Part shown: positions 49,158 through 61,973 of the stretch, piece after piece
How positions within the stretch are numbered: the first letter of the stretch is position 1
Layout: each line of letters begins with the position of its first letter
Origin: Blastococcus sp. CPCC 205250
GTDB lineage: Bacteria > Actinomycetota > Actinomycetes > Mycobacteriales > Geodermatophilaceae
DNA: 64,000 nucleotides
Assembly (NCBI RefSeq): GCF_019799925.1
Contig: NZ_JABGCG010000007.1
Coordinates: 62,001-126,000, forward strand
Reading direction: 5' to 3'
Program-made: the position numbers and the translations under genes
Notes under the pieces: generated by a model
What the model was told of the DNA's origin: nothing
Databases searched by the model: none
What the model saw: only the letters and a program-made list of their open reading frames with translations

Positions 49158-49387
49158 GCCACACCCTCGTTCGGGGCGACCGACAGGCCCAGCTCGCGCT
49201 CACGCATGATCGTGTAGATCCGCGCGATGTCGCGGCGGACGGTCTGCAGCCGCCGGTTGTTGTCCAGCTGGCCGGTGGCCACCTGGAACCGCAGGTTGAA
49301 CAGTTCTTCCTTGGACTCGCGGAGTCGCGAGGCGAGCTCGTCGACGGAGAGCTCACGCAGCTCCGGAGCGGTCAGGCCGGCAGCCAT
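49154..49387 (-). CDS. rpmC: 50S ribosomal protein L29
   Basis: 77 residues from the ATG at 49387; a GTG one codon earlier is in frame. A two-helix protein: [20 protein letters not shown] and the signature [20 protein letters not shown]. It sits at the peptide exit tunnel. It is coupled to rplP and rpsQ on both sides. Confidence 0.97.
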   Translation of the reverse strand: MAAGLTAPELRELSVDELASRLRESKEELFNLRFQVATGQLDNNRRLQTVRRDIARIYTIMRERELGLSVAPNEGVA

Positions 49388-49803
49388 CACACCTCTCCTT
49401 CACGAGTGATGAAGCGGCACTTCATCGGCAGCTTGTGGATCGCGCGGCGCATGGCCTCGCGGGCGACCGGCTCGGCCACACCGGAGAGCTCGAAGAGCAC
49501 CCGGCCCGGCTTGACGTTGGCCACCCACCACTCGGGCGAGCCCTTGCCGGAACCCATGCGGGTCTCGGCCGGCTTCTTGGTCAGCGGACGGTCCGGGTAG
49601 ATGGAGATCCACACCTTGCCGCCACGCTTGATGTGCCGAGTCATGGCGATACGGGCCGACTCGATCTGCCGGTTCGTCACGTAGGCCGGCTCCAGGGCCT
49701 GGATGGCGAACTCGCCGAAGTTGATCTCGGTGCCGCCCTTGGCCCGGCCGGAGCGGCTCGGGTGGTGCTGCTTGCGGTGCTTGACACGCCGTGGGATGAG
49801 CAT
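49387..49803 (-). CDS. rplP: 50S ribosomal protein L16
   Basis: 138 residues. [20 protein letters not shown], the signature [20 protein letters not shown], and [15 protein letters not shown] at the C-terminus. It helps accommodate tRNA in the A site. It starts 3 bases after rpsC. Confidence 0.98.
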   Translation of the reverse strand: MLIPRRVKHRKQHHPSRSGRAKGGTEINFGEFAIQALEPAYVTNRQIESARIAMTRHIKRGGKVWISIYPDRPLTKKPAETRMGSGKGSPEWWVANVKPGRVLFELSGVAEPVAREAMRRAIHKLPMKCRFITREGEV

Positions 49804-49806
49804 GGC

Positions 49807-50729
<923 letters not shown>

Positions 50730-50730
<1 letters not shown>

Positions 50731-51194
50731 TAGCGGGTCCCTCCCCTCGTGTTGCTCTTCTGCTGGGTGGCGGGGCCGGACTGGCCGGTGTCCCGACGCG
50801 CCTTGCGCGACTTCTGCGCGAGCTCGGCGCTGCTGGCGACCTCGCTGACCTCGACGGTGATGTGGCTGGTCCGCTTGTTGATGCGGAACGCCCGGCCCTG
50901 CGCACGCGGACGGATCCGCTTGAGCGTCGGGCCCTCGTCGACGTACGCGGCGCTCACGACGAGCGCGTTGCGGTCGAGCTGCAGGTTGTGCTCGGCGTTG
51001 GCGACGGCGCTGGCCACCACCTTGGCGACCGGCTCGCTGGCGGCCTGCGGCGCGAAGCGCAGCAGGGCCAGTGCCTCGTCGGTCGGCAGGTAGCGGATCA
51101 TGTCCACCACCCGGCGTGCCTTCATGGGGGTGACGCGGACGAACCGGGCCGTGGCCCGGGCGACCGGCGTCTCCTGTCCCAACTGGGAAGTCAT
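50730..51194 (-). CDS. rplV: 50S ribosomal protein L22
   Basis: 154 residues. The core is [20 protein letters not shown] with the tunnel-loop region and [21 protein letters not shown] basic C-terminal tail of about 30 residues (QKSKTR-type composition) extends it. L22 lines the exit tunnel. It is 20 bases after rpsS. Confidence 0.98.
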
Positions 51195-51214
51195 CTGAGT
51201 CTCTCTCTACCTGG

Positions 51215-51496
51215 TCAGCCGCGCCGCGACCGGCGGTCGTCCTTGATGTGCCCACGGAAGGTGCGCGTGGGCGCGAACTCGCCGAGCTTGTGCCCGACCA
51301 TCGCCTCGGTCACGAAGACCGGGACGTGCTTGCGGCCGTCGTGCACGGCGATCGTGTGCCCGAGCATGTCGGGGATGATCGTCGAGCGCCGCGACCAGGT
51401 GCGGATGACGTTCTTGGTGCCCTTCTCGTTCTGGGCGTCCACCTTGGCGAGCAGGTGGTCGTCGACGAACGGGCCCTTCTTGAGGCTGCGTGGCAT
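51215..51496 (-). CDS. rpsS: 30S ribosomal protein S19
   Basis: 93 residues. [20 protein letters not shown], the signature [20 protein letters not shown] and [20 protein letters not shown]. It lies in the 30S head and contacts tRNA. It is 23 bases after rplB. Confidence 0.98.
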   Translation of the reverse strand: MPRSLKKGPFVDDHLLAKVDAQNEKGTKNVIRTWSRRSTIIPDMLGHTIAVHDGRKHVPVFVTEAMVGHKLGEFAPTRTFRGHIKDDRRSRRG

Positions 51497-51519
51497 GTCT
51501 GTCGGACTCCTCTACCCGC

Positions 51520-52353
51520 TCAGCGCTTCTTGTTGGTGCGCCGGCGGCGCACGATCAGAGCGTCACTGGCCTTGCGCTTGCGCGTGCGGCCCTCCGGCTT
51601 GCCCTTCGGGTTCACCGGGTGGCGCCCACCGGAGGTCTTGCCCTCACCACCACCGTGCGGGTGGTCGACCGGGTTCATGGCGACACCACGGACGGTCGGG
51701 CGCTTGCCCTTCCACCGCATGCGGCCGGCCTTGCCCCAGTTGATGTTCGACTGCTCGGCGTTGCCGACCTCGCCGATGGTGGCGCGGCAGCGGACGTCGA
51801 CGTTGCGGATCTCGCCCGACGGCATGCGCAGCTGGGCGAACCGGCCCTCACGGGCGACCAGCTGGACGCTCGTGCCGGCCGACCGGGCGATCTTCGCGCC
51901 GCCACCAGGACGGAGCTCGATCGCGTGGACCACCGTGCCGACCGGGATGTTCCGGAGCGGGAGGTTGTTGCCCGGCTTGATGTCGGCAGCCGGACCGCAC
52001 TCGACCGTGTCGCCCTGCTTCAGGCGGGCCGGCGCGATGATGTAGCGCTTCTCGCCGTCGGCGAAGTGCAGCAGCGCGATCCGCGACGTGCGGTTCGGGT
52101 CGTACTCGATGTGCGCGACCTTGGCCGGCACGCCGTCCTTGTCGGCCCGTCGGAAGTCGATCAGGCGGTACGCGCGCTTGTGGCCGCCGCCCTGGTGGCG
52201 AGCGGTGACCTTCCCGTGCACGTTCCGCCCGCCGCGGCCGTGCAGCGGCCGGACCAGCGACTTCTCGGGATGGTCGCGGGTGACCTCGGCGAAGTCGGCG
52301 ACGCTGGAGCCACGGCGGCCCGGCGTCGTCGGCTTGTACTTGCGGATAGCCAT
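51520..52353 (-). CDS. rplB: 50S ribosomal protein L2
   Basis: 277 residues, normal length. [20 protein letters not shown], the central SH3-like part, and the C-terminal signature [20 protein letters not shown] with the functional His. L2 is needed for subunit association and peptidyl transfer. It is 44 bases after rplW. Confidence 0.98.
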   Translation of the reverse strand: MAIRKYKPTTPGRRGSSVADFAEVTRDHPEKSLVRPLHGRGGRNVHGKVTARHQGGGHKRAYRLIDFRRADKDGVPAKVAHIEYDPNRTSRIALLHFADGEKRYIIAPARLKQGDTVECGPAADIKPGNNLPLRNIPVGTVVHAIELRPGGGAKIARSAGTSVQLVAREGRFAQLRMPSGEIRNVDVRCRATIGEVGNAEQSNINWGKAGRMRWKGKRPTVRGVAMNPVDHPHGGGEGKTSGGRHPVNPKGKPEGRTRKRKASDALIVRRRRTNKKR

Positions 52354-52397
52354 TGCTGACTCAGTCCTCTATCTCTGGTCCGAACGGTCCTGGCGCC

Positions 52398-52700
52398 TCA
52401 GGCGCCGGGACCACCGAAGATCTCGATGCGGTCGCCAGGCGCGAGCGACACGATGGCGCGCTTGGTGTCTGGGCGCTTGCCGAGCTTGTTGCCCTTGCTG
52501 CGCTTCTTCTTGCCCTGACGGTTGATCGTGTTGACGTCGAGGACCTTCACGTTGAAGACCTGGGCGACAGCGATCTTGATCTGCGTCTTGTTGGCGTCGG
52601 GGTGGACGAGGAACGTGTACTGGTTCTCGTCCAGCAGCCCGTAGCTCTTCTCCGAGATGACCGGCGCGAGCAGGACGTCCCGGGGGTCGTGGAAGGTCAC
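52398..52700 (-). CDS. rplW: 50S ribosomal protein L23
   Basis: 100 residues. [20 protein letters not shown] and [20 protein letters not shown] are typical. L23 is the docking site at the tunnel exit for signal recognition particle and trigger factor. It overlaps rplD by four bases. Confidence 0.98.
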   Translation of the reverse strand: MTFHDPRDVLLAPVISEKSYGLLDENQYTFLVHPDANKTQIKIAVAQVFNVKVLDVNTINRQGKKKRSKGNKLGKRPDTKRAIVSLAPGDRIEIFGGPGA

Positions 52701-53479
52701 GCCGTCTCCTCGGTGGTGTCGGTGGCGGAGCCCGCGACCTCGACGGTGCCCTCGTCCTCGGCCGGCGCGATCGACGGCACGCCACCCGGGGTCAGGTGGG
52801 TGCCCAGGTCCGGCTTGGCCGACCCGCGGGCCGGGCCGGCGACGAACTCCGCCAGCGCGGCCTCGGTGAAGACGACCTCGTCGGCGACCAGGACGTCGTA
52901 GGTGTTGAGCTGGCCGGCCTCGAGCAGGTGCACGCGGGGCTCGTTGCGCAGGCTGATCCAGTTGAGGACGTCGTCGTGGTCGAGGACCACGAGCACGCGC
53001 TTGGCCTGGGTCACCGCGTCGAGCGCCTTGAGCGCCTCCTTCGTCTTCGGGGCGTCGCCCTCGACGAAGGTGGTGATCACGTGCACGCGGTCCTCGCGGG
53101 CCCGGTCGGAGAGGGCGCCGCGGAGCGCGGCGGCCTTCATCTTCTTCGGGGTCCGCTGCGTGTAGTCACGCGGCTGGGGGCCGTGGACCGTGCCACCGCC
53201 GGTGAACTGCGGCGCGCGGATCGAGCCCTGACGGGCGCGGCCGGTGCCCTTCTGGCGGTAGGGCTTGACGCCACCACCGCTGACCTTGCCGCGGGTCTTC
53301 GTCGCGTGCGTGCCCTGGCGCGCGGCGGCCAGCTGGGCCACCACGACCTGGTGCATCAGCGAGACGTTCGCGTTGGCGTCGAAGAGCGCACCGGGCAGCG
53401 TCACGCTGCCGGAGGTCTCCCCCGCCGGCGTGCGGACGTCGACCTCACGGTCGGTCCGGGACTGGGTGGACTGGGTCAC
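52697..53479 (-). CDS. rplD: 50S ribosomal protein L4 with extended ends
   Basis: 260 residues against about 205-225 in many bacteria. The tunnel loop has [20 protein letters not shown] and [20 protein letters not shown]. An N-terminal Gln/Ser/Thr-rich extension and an acidic C-terminal tail (about 35 residues, ending [11 protein letters not shown]) account for the extra length. In Escherichia coli L4 represses the S10 operon. The GTG overlaps the rplC stop by four bases. Confidence 0.97.
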   Translation of the reverse strand: MTQSTQSRTDREVDVRTPAGETSGSVTLPGALFDANANVSLMHQVVVAQLAAARQGTHATKTRGKVSGGGVKPYRQKGTGRARQGSIRAPQFTGGGTVHGPQPRDYTQRTPKKMKAAALRGALSDRAREDRVHVITTFVEGDAPKTKEALKALDAVTQAKRVLVVLDHDDVLNWISLRNEPRVHLLEAGQLNTYDVLVADEVVFTEAALAEFVAGPARGSAKPDLGTHLTPGGVPSIAPAEDEGTVEVAGSATDTTEETA

Positions 53480-54141
53480 TGGTTGTCACTCCCCACGGGC
53501 CCGCCCTTGACGGCCGAGCGGACGAGCACGAGGCCGCCCTTCGGGCCGGGGATGGCGCCCTTGATCAGCAGCAGCCCGCGCTCGGTGTCCACCCCGTGGA
53601 CCGTGAGCGAGAGCGTCGTCGTCTTGACGTGGCCCATGCGGCCGGCCATGCGCAGGCCCTTGAAGACCCGGCCGGGCGTCGAGGCCCCGCCGATGGAACC
53701 CGGCGACCGGTGCTTGCGCTGGGTGCCGTGTGCGGCGCCCAGGCCCTTGAAGCCGTGACGCTTCATGACACCGGCGGTGCCCTTGCCCTTGCTGGTGCCG
53801 ATGACGTCGACCTTGGTCACGCCCTCGAACACCTCGGCCGTCAGCTCCTGGCCGACGGTGTACGTGGCGGCGTCGTTGGTACGCAGCTCGACCACGTGAC
53901 GGCGCGGCGTGACGCCGGCCTTCGCGAAGTGGCCACCCTCGGGCTTGTTCACCTTGCGGGGGTCGATCTCACCGAAGCCGAGCTGGAGGGCCGAGTAGCC
54001 GTCCACCTCGGGGGTGCGCACCTGGGTGACCACGCACGGCCCCGCCTTGACGACGGTCACCGGCACGATGCGGTTGTTCTCGTCGAAGACCTGGGTCATG
54101 CCCAGCTTCTCGCCGAGGAGCCCGCGGAAGTTGCTCGCCAT
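53476..54141 (-). CDS. rplC: 50S ribosomal protein L3
   Basis: 221 residues. [20 protein letters not shown] at the N-terminus, the signature [20 protein letters not shown], and [20 protein letters not shown]3 is an early 23S binder near the peptidyl-transferase centre. It is 9 bases after rpsJ. Confidence 0.98.
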   Translation of the reverse strand: MASNFRGLLGEKLGMTQVFDENNRIVPVTVVKAGPCVVTQVRTPEVDGYSALQLGFGEIDPRKVNKPEGGHFAKAGVTPRRHVVELRTNDAATYTVGQELTAEVFEGVTKVDVIGTSKGKGTAGVMKRHGFKGLGAAHGTQRKHRSPGSIGGASTPGRVFKGLRMAGRMGHVKTTTLSLTVHGVDTERGLLLIKGAIPGPKGGLVLVRSAVKGGPVGSDNQ

Positions 54142-54150
54142 GACTCCCCC

Positions 54151-54456
54151 TTACTGGATGTTGACGTCGACCGAGGCCGGCAGGTCGATGCGCATGAGCG
54201 CGTCGACCGTCTTCGGCGTCGGGTCGAGGATGTCGATGAGCCGCTTGTGCGTACGCATCTCGAAGTGCTCCCGCGAGTCCTTGTACTTGTGCGGGGAGCG
54301 GATGACGCAGTACACGTTCTTCTCCGTCGGCAGCGGCACGGGGCCGACGACGCGCGCACCGGTCTTCGTCACCGTCTCGACGATGCGCCGCGCCGAGGCA
54401 TCGATCGCCTCGTGGTCGTAGGCCTTCAGCCTGATGCGGATCTTCTGTCCCGCCAT
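54151..54456 (-). CDS. rpsJ: 30S ribosomal protein S10
   Basis: 101 residues. [20 protein letters not shown], the signature [20 protein letters not shown] and [21 protein letters not shown]10 also pairs with NusB in antitermination. It is the first gene of the S10 unit. A 125-base gap with the tuf terminator lies upstream; no certain promoter could be identified in it. Confidence 0.98.
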   Translation of the reverse strand: MAGQKIRIRLKAYDHEAIDASARRIVETVTKTGARVVGPVPLPTEKNVYCVIRSPHKYKDSREHFEMRTHKRLIDILDPTPKTVDALMRIDLPASVDVNIQ

Positions 54457-54540
54457 CGGTGTTCTCGCTCCTGCCGATCGTGACTACGTCTGTGGTGGTC
54501 CGGTTCCCGGATCCAGCTAGGCCCGGGATCCGGACCCATG

Positions 54541-54574
54541 GGACGGGCGGCGGCCTGGTGGCCGCCGCCCGTCC
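54541..54574 (-). terminator. Terminator of tuf
   Basis: GGACGGGCGGCGGCC (54541-54555) pairs perfectly with GGCCGCCGCCCGTCC (54560-54574) around TGGT. It lies 7 bases after the tuf stop on the minus strand and separates the str and S10 clusters. Confidence 0.9.
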
Positions 54575-54581
54575 GCGGGTA

Positions 54582-55775
54582 CTACTTGTTGATCTTGACG
54601 ACGCGACCGGCGCCGACGGTCCGCCCACCCTCACGGATGGCGAACTTGAGGCCCTCCTCCATGGCGATCGGCTGGATCAGCTCGACCGTCATCTCGGTGT
54701 TGTCGCCGGGCATGACCATCTCGGTGCCGGCGGGCAGCGTCACGACGCCCGTCACGTCCGTCGTCCGGAAGTAGAACTGGGGACGGTAGTTGTTGAAGAA
54801 CGGCGTGTGCCGGCCACCCTCGTCCTTGGAGAGGATGAAGACCGACGCCTCGAAGTTCGTGTGCGGGGTGATCGTCCCGGGCTTGATGACGACCTGGCCG
54901 CGCTCGACGTCCTCGCGCTTGATGCCGCGCAGCAGGAGGCCCACGTTGTCGCCGGCCTGACCCTGGTCGAGCAGCTTGCGGAACATCTCCACGCCGGTGA
55001 CGGTGGTCTTGGTCGAGGTCGGGCGGATGCCGACGATCTCGACCTCCTCCGACACCTTGACGATGCCGCGCTCGACGCGCCCGGTCACGACGGTGCCACG
55101 ACCGGTGATCGTGAAAACGTCCTCGACGGGCATGAGGAACGGCTTGTCGATCTCGCGCTCCGGCTCGGGGATCGCGTCGTCGACGGCGTTCATCAGCTCC
55201 ATGAGCTTGTCGCCCCACTCGGCGTCGCCCTCGAGCGCCTTCAGCGCCGACACGCGGACCACGGGGACGTCGTCACCCGGGAACTCGTACTCGGACAGCA
55301 GCTCGCGGACCTCGAGCTCGACGAGCTCGAGGATCTCCTCGTCGTCGACCATGTCGGCCTTGTTGAGCGCCACGACGATGTAGGGCACACCGACCTGACG
55401 GGCCAGGAGCACGTGCTCCTTGGTCTGCGGCATCGGGCCGTCGGTGGCGGCGACCACGAGGATCGCGCCGTCCATCTGCGCGGCACCGGTGATCATGTTC
55501 TTGATGTAGTCGGCGTGCCCGGGGCAGTCGACGTGCGCGTAGTGGCGCTTCTCGGTCTGGTACTCGACGTGCGCGATCGAGATCGTGATGCCGCGAGCCT
55601 TCTCCTCGGGCGCCTTGTCGATCTGGTCGAACGCCGACGCCTCGTTGAGGTTCGGGTACTTGTCGTGCAGGACCTTGGTGATCGCCGCGGTCAGCGTCGT
55701 CTTCCCATGGTCGATGTGCCCGATGGTGCCGATGTTGACGTGCGGCTTGGTCCGCTCGAACTTGGCCTTGGCCAC
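54582..55775 (-). CDS. tuf: Elongation factor Tu
   Basis: 397 residues from the GTG at 55775, with GAGAGGA upstream. GTPase motifs: G1 GHIDHGKT, G2 with RGITIS, G3 DCPGHADY, G4 NKADMVDD. The domains 2 and 3 ([31 protein letters not shown]) are complete. EF-Tu delivers aminoacyl-tRNA. It is last in the str operon, 89 bases after fusA. Confidence 0.99.
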   Translation of the reverse strand: MAKAKFERTKPHVNIGTIGHIDHGKTTLTAAITKVLHDKYPNLNEASAFDQIDKAPEEKARGITISIAHVEYQTEKRHYAHVDCPGHADYIKNMITGAAQMDGAILVVAATDGPMPQTKEHVLLARQVGVPYIVVALNKADMVDDEEILELVELEVRELLSEYEFPGDDVPVVRVSALKALEGDAEWGDKLMELMNAVDDAIPEPEREIDKPFLMPVEDVFTITGRGTVVTGRVERGIVKVSEEVEIVGIRPTSTKTTVTGVEMFRKLLDQGQAGDNVGLLLRGIKREDVERGQVVIKPGTITPHTNFEASVFILSKDEGGRHTPFFNNYRPQFYFRTTDVTGVVTLPAGTEMVMPGDNTEMTVELIQPIAMEEGLKFAIREGGRTVGAGRVVKINK

Positions 55776-55839
55776 TGGGGTTCCTCTCCTCGTGGTGTCG
55801 CAGTCGTACGCGAGTCTGGGGTGGGGTTGCTGGGGGGTG

Positions 55840-55860
55840 CCGGGCGGGGGTGCCGCCCGG
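55840..55860 (-). terminator. Small hairpin between fusA and tuf
   Basis: CCGGGCGG (55840-55847) pairs with CCGCCCGG (55853-55860), directly after the fusA stop. It may attenuate or process the mRNA; tuf could also have its own promoter in this 89-base gap, but none is clear. Confidence 0.5.
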
Positions 55861-55864
55861 CGGG

Positions 55865-57964
<2,100 letters not shown>

Positions 57965-58081
57965 CTCTACTTCTCCTCTTCGGTTCGGTCCGTGCTCGGG
58001 TGCCGGGGATCGCCCGGCGCACCCGCGGGCAGCGGCAGCTGGTGGAGTTCCGTCACCAGCGGTACAGCGGGGCTGACGACG

Positions 58082-58552
58082 TCACCAGCGGTAGTGGGCG
58101 AAGGCCTTGTTCGACTCGGCCATCTTGTGCGTGTCCTCGCGGCGCTTGACCGCGGCACCGAGGCCGTTGCTGGCGTCGAGCAGCTCGTTCATGAGGCGCT
58201 CGGTCATGGTCTTCTCACGACGCGCACGGCTGTACTGGATGAGCCAGCGCAGGCCGAGGGTCGTGCTGCGGGAGGCGCGGACCTCGACGGGGACCTGGTA
58301 GGTCGCACCGCCGACGCGGCGGCTGCGGACCTCGAGGGCCGGCTTCACGTTGTCCAGCGCGCGCTTGAGCGTGACGACCGGGTCGGTGTCGCTCTTGGCG
58401 CGGCAGCCCTCGAGGGCGCCGTACACGATCGCCTCGGCAACCGAGCGCTTGCCGTCGACCAGCACCTTGTTGACCAGCTGGGTCACCAGCGGCGACTGGT
58501 AGACCGGGTCGGCGACCAGCGGACGCTTCGGCGCGGGGCCCTTGCGCGGCAT
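58082..58552 (-). CDS. rpsG: 30S ribosomal protein S7
   Basis: 156 residues. [20 protein letters not shown] at the N-terminus, [20 protein letters not shown], and the C-terminal helix [21 protein letters not shown]7 starts assembly of the 30S head. The start overlaps the rpsL stop by one base. Confidence 0.98.
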   Translation of the reverse strand: MPRKGPAPKRPLVADPVYQSPLVTQLVNKVLVDGKRSVAEAIVYGALEGCRAKSDTDPVVTLKRALDNVKPALEVRSRRVGGATYQVPVEVRASRSTTLGLRWLIQYSRARREKTMTERLMNELLDASNGLGAAVKRREDTHKMAESNKAFAHYRW

Positions 58553-58926
58553 TAGCTCTTCTCCTTCTTGGCGCCGTACTTGCTGCGAGCCTGCTTGCGG
58601 TTGCGGACACCCTGGGTGTCCAGCGACCCGCGGATGATCTTGTAACGCACACCCGGGAGGTCCTTCACGCGGCCGCCGCGCACGAGCACCATCGAGTGCT
58701 CCTGCAGGTTGTGGCCGACACCGGGGATGTAGGCGGTGACCTCGATGCCACTGGTGAGGCGGACGCGGGCGACCTTGCGCAGCGCCGAGTTCGGCTTCTT
58801 CGGCGTCGTCGTGTACACGCGGGTGCACACGCCGCGGCGCTGAGGGGAACCCTTCAGTGCCGGCGTCGTGGTCTTGACGACCTTGTCCTCGCGGCCCTTG
58901 CGGACCAGCTGGTTGATCGTGGGCAT
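58552..58926 (-). CDS. rpsL: 30S ribosomal protein S12
   Basis: 124 residues. [20 protein letters not shown], the streptomycin-region motif [12 protein letters not shown] with the wild-type Lys, and [20 protein letters not shown]. No known streptomycin-resistance substitution is seen at these lysines. S12 works in the decoding centre. It is first in the str operon after a leader of about 265 bases. Confidence 0.98.
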   Translation of the reverse strand: MPTINQLVRKGREDKVVKTTTPALKGSPQRRGVCTRVYTTTPKKPNSALRKVARVRLTSGIEVTAYIPGVGHNLQEHSMVLVRGGRVKDLPGVRYKIIRGSLDTQGVRNRKQARSKYGAKKEKS

Positions 58927-59461
58927 GGGGGGCCTGGATCTCCTACCTGCGCTGGGGTCGTGCTGTCGGTCGGTGCTCTGTCTTCGTGGCTCTGTCGTGC
59001 CGGGTGCCGGTCCTGCTGGGGTCGGGCCCGTCCCTGGTCGCACTCCACCACCGGCCCCCGCGGTCGGGCGTGTCGCCCTTCCCGGGACCGATCCGCGTGT
59101 CAACCGAACGGTCGCCCCCCGCGACTCGGCGCCACCAACCTGCCGGCGAGCGCACCGCGAACGGGAGCAGGCCCAGGGCACCCTGGGCACGGCTGACCAC
59201 GATACTCGTGCCGGAGAGGCCGGTGCAAACCGGGTCCCCATGTCGACGGAGCGGCGCCGCTCACAGCGGCGCCACTCCCCGGTCAACGCCCCGGGTGCCG
59301 GTTCATTCCCGGCGCCGGGGACCGACCGGGTCACGGTGGTCGCCGGCGACTGTACCGGCCCTCGGCGGTCGACGGGGAGACCCGAGTTGTCATACCCCCG
59401 CCCTACCGTGGGTACCAGTACGGACACCCACGGCGACGAGCCGGGGAGCGAGGGGGGAACG
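58927..59461. other. Gene-free divergent region between rpsL and the protease gene
   Basis: 535 bases. It holds the rpsL leader (58927 to about 59192), the rpsL promoter, a palindrome GAGCGGCGCCGCTC at 59249-59262 followed by a second AGCGGCGCC copy, and TACCGT at 59404-59409 as a possible -10 box for the protease. No ORF with a ribosome site, tRNA or known leader motif was seen in the rpsL leader. Confidence 0.6.
59199..59228 (-). promoter_or_regulatory. Promoter of the rpsL-rpsG-fusA-tuf operon
   Basis: On the minus strand, TTGCAC (59228-59223), 18 bases, TATCGT (59204-59199). Among the best promoter matches in this window. The implied untranslated leader of about 265 bases is long for rpsL. 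Confidence 0.7.
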
Positions 59462-60451
59462 GTGCAGATCGACTCGGCACGCGAACTGAAGGCGCACCTG
59501 ACGGCACGGCTGGCCGGCTGGGAGCCGCCCCGGGCCAGCGCGAGCGACGTCGGCCCGGGTCGGGTGTGGTTCCCCCCGGCACTCGGGCTGACCCCGGTCG
59601 GGCCGGGGCGGGCGCACCTGGCCATCCGGGTGGCCCTGGAGGAGGACGCGGCGCTGCTGCTGGCGGGGGTGGACGACCTCGTGCGCACCGAGGTCGACGT
59701 CCGGGTCATCGGGCCGGTGCGCGCCCAGCGCTCCCCCACCGGTGCGCCCGCGGTCACCCCTGCGGACCTGCAGCGCCGAGTGCGGCCGCTGCGGCCGGGC
59801 CTGTCCGTCGCCCACCCCTCGGTGACGGCTGGGACCCTCGGGGGCTTCGTCCGGCAGGGCGGCCGGCTGGCCATGCTGTCCAACAACCACGTGCTCGCCG
59901 CCAGTGACGCCGCCTCGCTCGGCGACGCGGTGCTCCAGCCCGGTCCCGCCGACGGCGGCGGGGACGCCGACCGGGTGGCCACGCTCACCGGCTTCGAGCG
60001 CTTCGCCGGCGGGCGCAACCTCGTCGACGCGGCCGTGGCGGTGCTCGACCCCGGCGTCGACGCCGACCCGGGGGCCTACCCCGGCGGCCCGCTGACCGCC
60101 GCCGTGGTCGACGGCGACGAGGTCGACCCCGACGAGGCGGTGGAGAAGGTCGGCCGTACGACGGGGCACACCCGCGGGCGCATCACCGCGGTCGAGGTCG
60201 ACGGCGTCGCGGTCCAGTACGACGACGGGGTGTACACCTTCGACGGGCAGGTGGAGATCGAGGGCCTCGGCGGGGCGTTCAGCGCCGGCGGGGACAGCGG
60301 GTCGGTCATCTGGCGCAGCGCCGATCGCGCGCCCCTGGCGCTGCTGTTCGCCGGCAGCGAGGTGGGCGGCGCGCAGGGCGGCGGCGTCACCTTCGCCAGC
60401 CCCCTGGCCACGGTCCTCGACGTCCTCGGCGTGCAGTGGGTCGCCGGCTGA
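59462..60451 (+). CDS. Trypsin-fold serine protease, apparently cytoplasmic
   Basis: 329 residues from the GTG at 59462; AGGGGGG lies just upstream. The catalytic triad can be assigned: H143 (SNNHVLA), D189 ([10 protein letters not shown]) and S279 (GGDSGS). There is no signal peptide, no membrane helix and no cysteine, so it is probably cytoplasmic. Residues 1-100 form a separate N-terminal domain ([20 protein letters not shown]) before the protease core. Similar domain orders occur in NAL1-like and other non-secreted S1-type peptidases. Substrate unknown. The next gene encodes a small protein resembling the N-terminal domain. Confidence 0.82.
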   Translation: MQIDSARELKAHLTARLAGWEPPRASASDVGPGRVWFPPALGLTPVGPGRAHLAIRVALEEDAALLLAGVDDLVRTEVDVRVIGPVRAQRSPTGAPAVTPADLQRRVRPLRPGLSVAHPSVTAGTLGGFVRQGGRLAMLSNNHVLAASDAASLGDAVLQPGPADGGGDADRVATLTGFERFAGGRNLVDAAVAVLDPGVDADPGAYPGGPLTAAVVDGDEVDPDEAVEKVGRTTGHTRGRITAVEVDGVAVQYDDGVYTFDGQVEIEGLGGAFSAGGDSGSVIWRSADRAPLALLFAGSEVGGAQGGGVTFASPLATVLDVLGVQWVAG

Positions 60452-60563
60452 GGCGCACCGCTCACCCGTCGGCCTCGTCCGGGACTCGCCCCGAACCCGC
60501 ACGGGGTGAGAAAGACAGGGTCCTCCACTGTGCACGCGGCCGGGAGTGGCGCACCATGGAGGA

Positions 60564-60779
60564 GTGTCCGACCGTGCCTCCGCCCGCGCCGCGAAGAGCG
60601 CCCTGAGCGAGCAGCTCGCCGCGGTGCCCGAGGTCGTCGGCATCGGCCTCGCCCGGCGCGGCACCGGCTACGTGGTGAAGGTGGACCTTGCCGACCCGGG
60701 CGCAGCCCGTCGGGTGCCCGGCGACGTCGACGGCGTCCGCGTCGTCACCCAGGTCGTCGGGGTGGTCCGCCCCCTCTGA
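60564..60779 (+). CDS. 71-residue protein resembling the protease N-terminal domain
   Basis: 71 residues from a GTG at 60564. GGAGGA lies directly against the GTG, too close for a normal ribosome site; an in-frame GTG at 60546 is the alternative, and CACCAT 6 bases before 60564 could be a weak -10 box. The protein has an N-terminal helix (ARAAKSALSEQLAAVPEV), then VVGIGLARRGTGYVVKVDL and VDGVRVVTQVVGVVRPL. By eye this parallels residues 39-87 of the adjacent protease ([11 protein letters not shown] ... [10 protein letters not shown]). It might be a stand-alone inhibitor, chaperone or substrate-adaptor domain. Function unknown. Confidence 0.65.
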   Translation: MSDRASARAAKSALSEQLAAVPEVVGIGLARRGTGYVVKVDLADPGAARRVPGDVDGVRVVTQVVGVVRPL

Positions 60780-60839
60780 GCCGGCGCCGATACGGTCGTC
60801 CCGGCGCCGACCAGGGCGCCGTCGACCCCGGGAGGGCAC

Positions 60840-61880
60840 GTGCGCATCGGCATCCAGGCCAGCTACAGCGGGGGCTTCCGCGACACCGCGGACGAGATCC
60901 GCGACCTCGAGGCCGCCGGCCTCGATGTCGCGACGGTCGCCGAGGTCTACACCTTCGACTCGGTGAGCCAGCTGGGCTACCTCGCCGCGGTGACCGAGCG
61001 GGTGGAGCTGCTCAGCGCCATCTTCCCGATCTACAGCCGCACCCCCGCCCTGCTGGCCATGACCGCCGCCGGGCTGGACTTCGTCTCCGGCGGCCGGTTC
61101 ACCCTCGGCCTGGGTGCCTCGGGCCCGCAGGTGATCGAGGGGTGGCACGGTGTCCCCTACGACGCGCCGCTGCAGCGCACGCGGGAGATCGTCGACATCT
61201 GCCGCACGGTGTGGCGGCGAGAGCGCCTCCAGCACTCGGGGCCCAAGTACACGATCCCGCTGCCGCCCGAGCAGGGCACCGGGCTCGGCAAGCCGCTCAA
61301 GCTGATCAACACCCCGGTCCGCGAGCGGGTGCCCGTCATGCTCGCCGCGCTCGGCCCGAAGAACGTCGAGCTCGCCGCGGAGATCGCCGAGGCGTGGGAG
61401 CCGATCTGGTTCATGCCGGAGAAGGCCGCGGACGTCTGGGGGGACGCGCTGGCCGCCGGCAAGGCCAAGCGGGACCCGTCGCTGGGTGACCTGCAGGTGA
61501 TCACCGGAGTCCCGGTGGCCATCGGCGAGGACGTCGACGCGATGCACGACCTCGTCCGCCCGCACCTGGCCCTCTACGTCGGCGGCATGGGCGCCAAGGG
61601 CAAGAACTTCTACAACGACCTCGCCCGTCGCTACGGGTTCGGCGACGCCGCGGAGACGGTGCAGGACCTGTACCTGTCCGGCAAGAAGGACGAGGCCGCC
61701 GCCGCACTCCCGGAGGAACTGGTGCGGGCGGTCTCGCTCATCGGGCCCGAGGGGTACGTCGCCGAGCGCATCGCCGCCTTCGCCGAGGCCGGGGTCACCA
61801 CGCTGGCCCTGCAGCCGCTCGACGACAGCCGGGAGAACCGGCTGAGGACCGTCGAGACGATGCGCCGGCTCTGCGGGTGA
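60840..61880 (+). CDS. LLM-class flavin oxidoreductase (probably F420-dependent)
   Basis: 346 residues from a GTG with GGGAGGG upstream. The luciferase-like barrel starts MRIGIQASYSGGFRDTADEI; TAAGLDFVSGGRFTLGLGAS and ALGPKNVELAAEIAEAWEPI are typical of actinobacterial F420-dependent members. The oxidised substrate is unknown. Two copies of CCGGCGCCGA (60781 and 60801) flank TACGGT, a possible -10 box, just upstream. It ends at a terminator shared with rpoC. Confidence 0.9.
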   Translation: MRIGIQASYSGGFRDTADEIRDLEAAGLDVATVAEVYTFDSVSQLGYLAAVTERVELLSAIFPIYSRTPALLAMTAAGLDFVSGGRFTLGLGASGPQVIEGWHGVPYDAPLQRTREIVDICRTVWRRERLQHSGPKYTIPLPPEQGTGLGKPLKLINTPVRERVPVMLAALGPKNVELAAEIAEAWEPIWFMPEKAADVWGDALAAGKAKRDPSLGDLQVITGVPVAIGEDVDAMHDLVRPHLALYVGGMGAKGKNFYNDLARRYGFGDAAETVQDLYLSGKKDEAAAALPEELVRAVSLIGPEGYVAERIAAFAEAGVTTLALQPLDDSRENRLRTVETMRRLCG

Positions 61881-61923
61881 CCCGGGCAGCGGTTCCGTCA
61901 CGGTAGGGAACCCAGGGACGCGA

Positions 61924-61957
61924 GAGGGCCCCGCAGGCTGATGCCTGCGGGGCCCTC
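61924..61957. terminator. Bidirectional terminator between the LLM gene and rpoC
   Basis: GAGGGCCCCGCAGGC (arm to 61938) pairs perfectly with GCCTGCGGGGCCCTC (61943-61957) around TGAT. It lies between two convergent genes and can end both. Confidence 0.9.
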
Positions 61958-61973
61958 GTCGTCCATCAGGTGA

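Noticed and set aside
59240..59280. Attachment site or tRNA end at the GGCGCC-rich palindrome
   Set aside because: No tRNA, integrase or second att-like copy is present; it is only a short palindrome.
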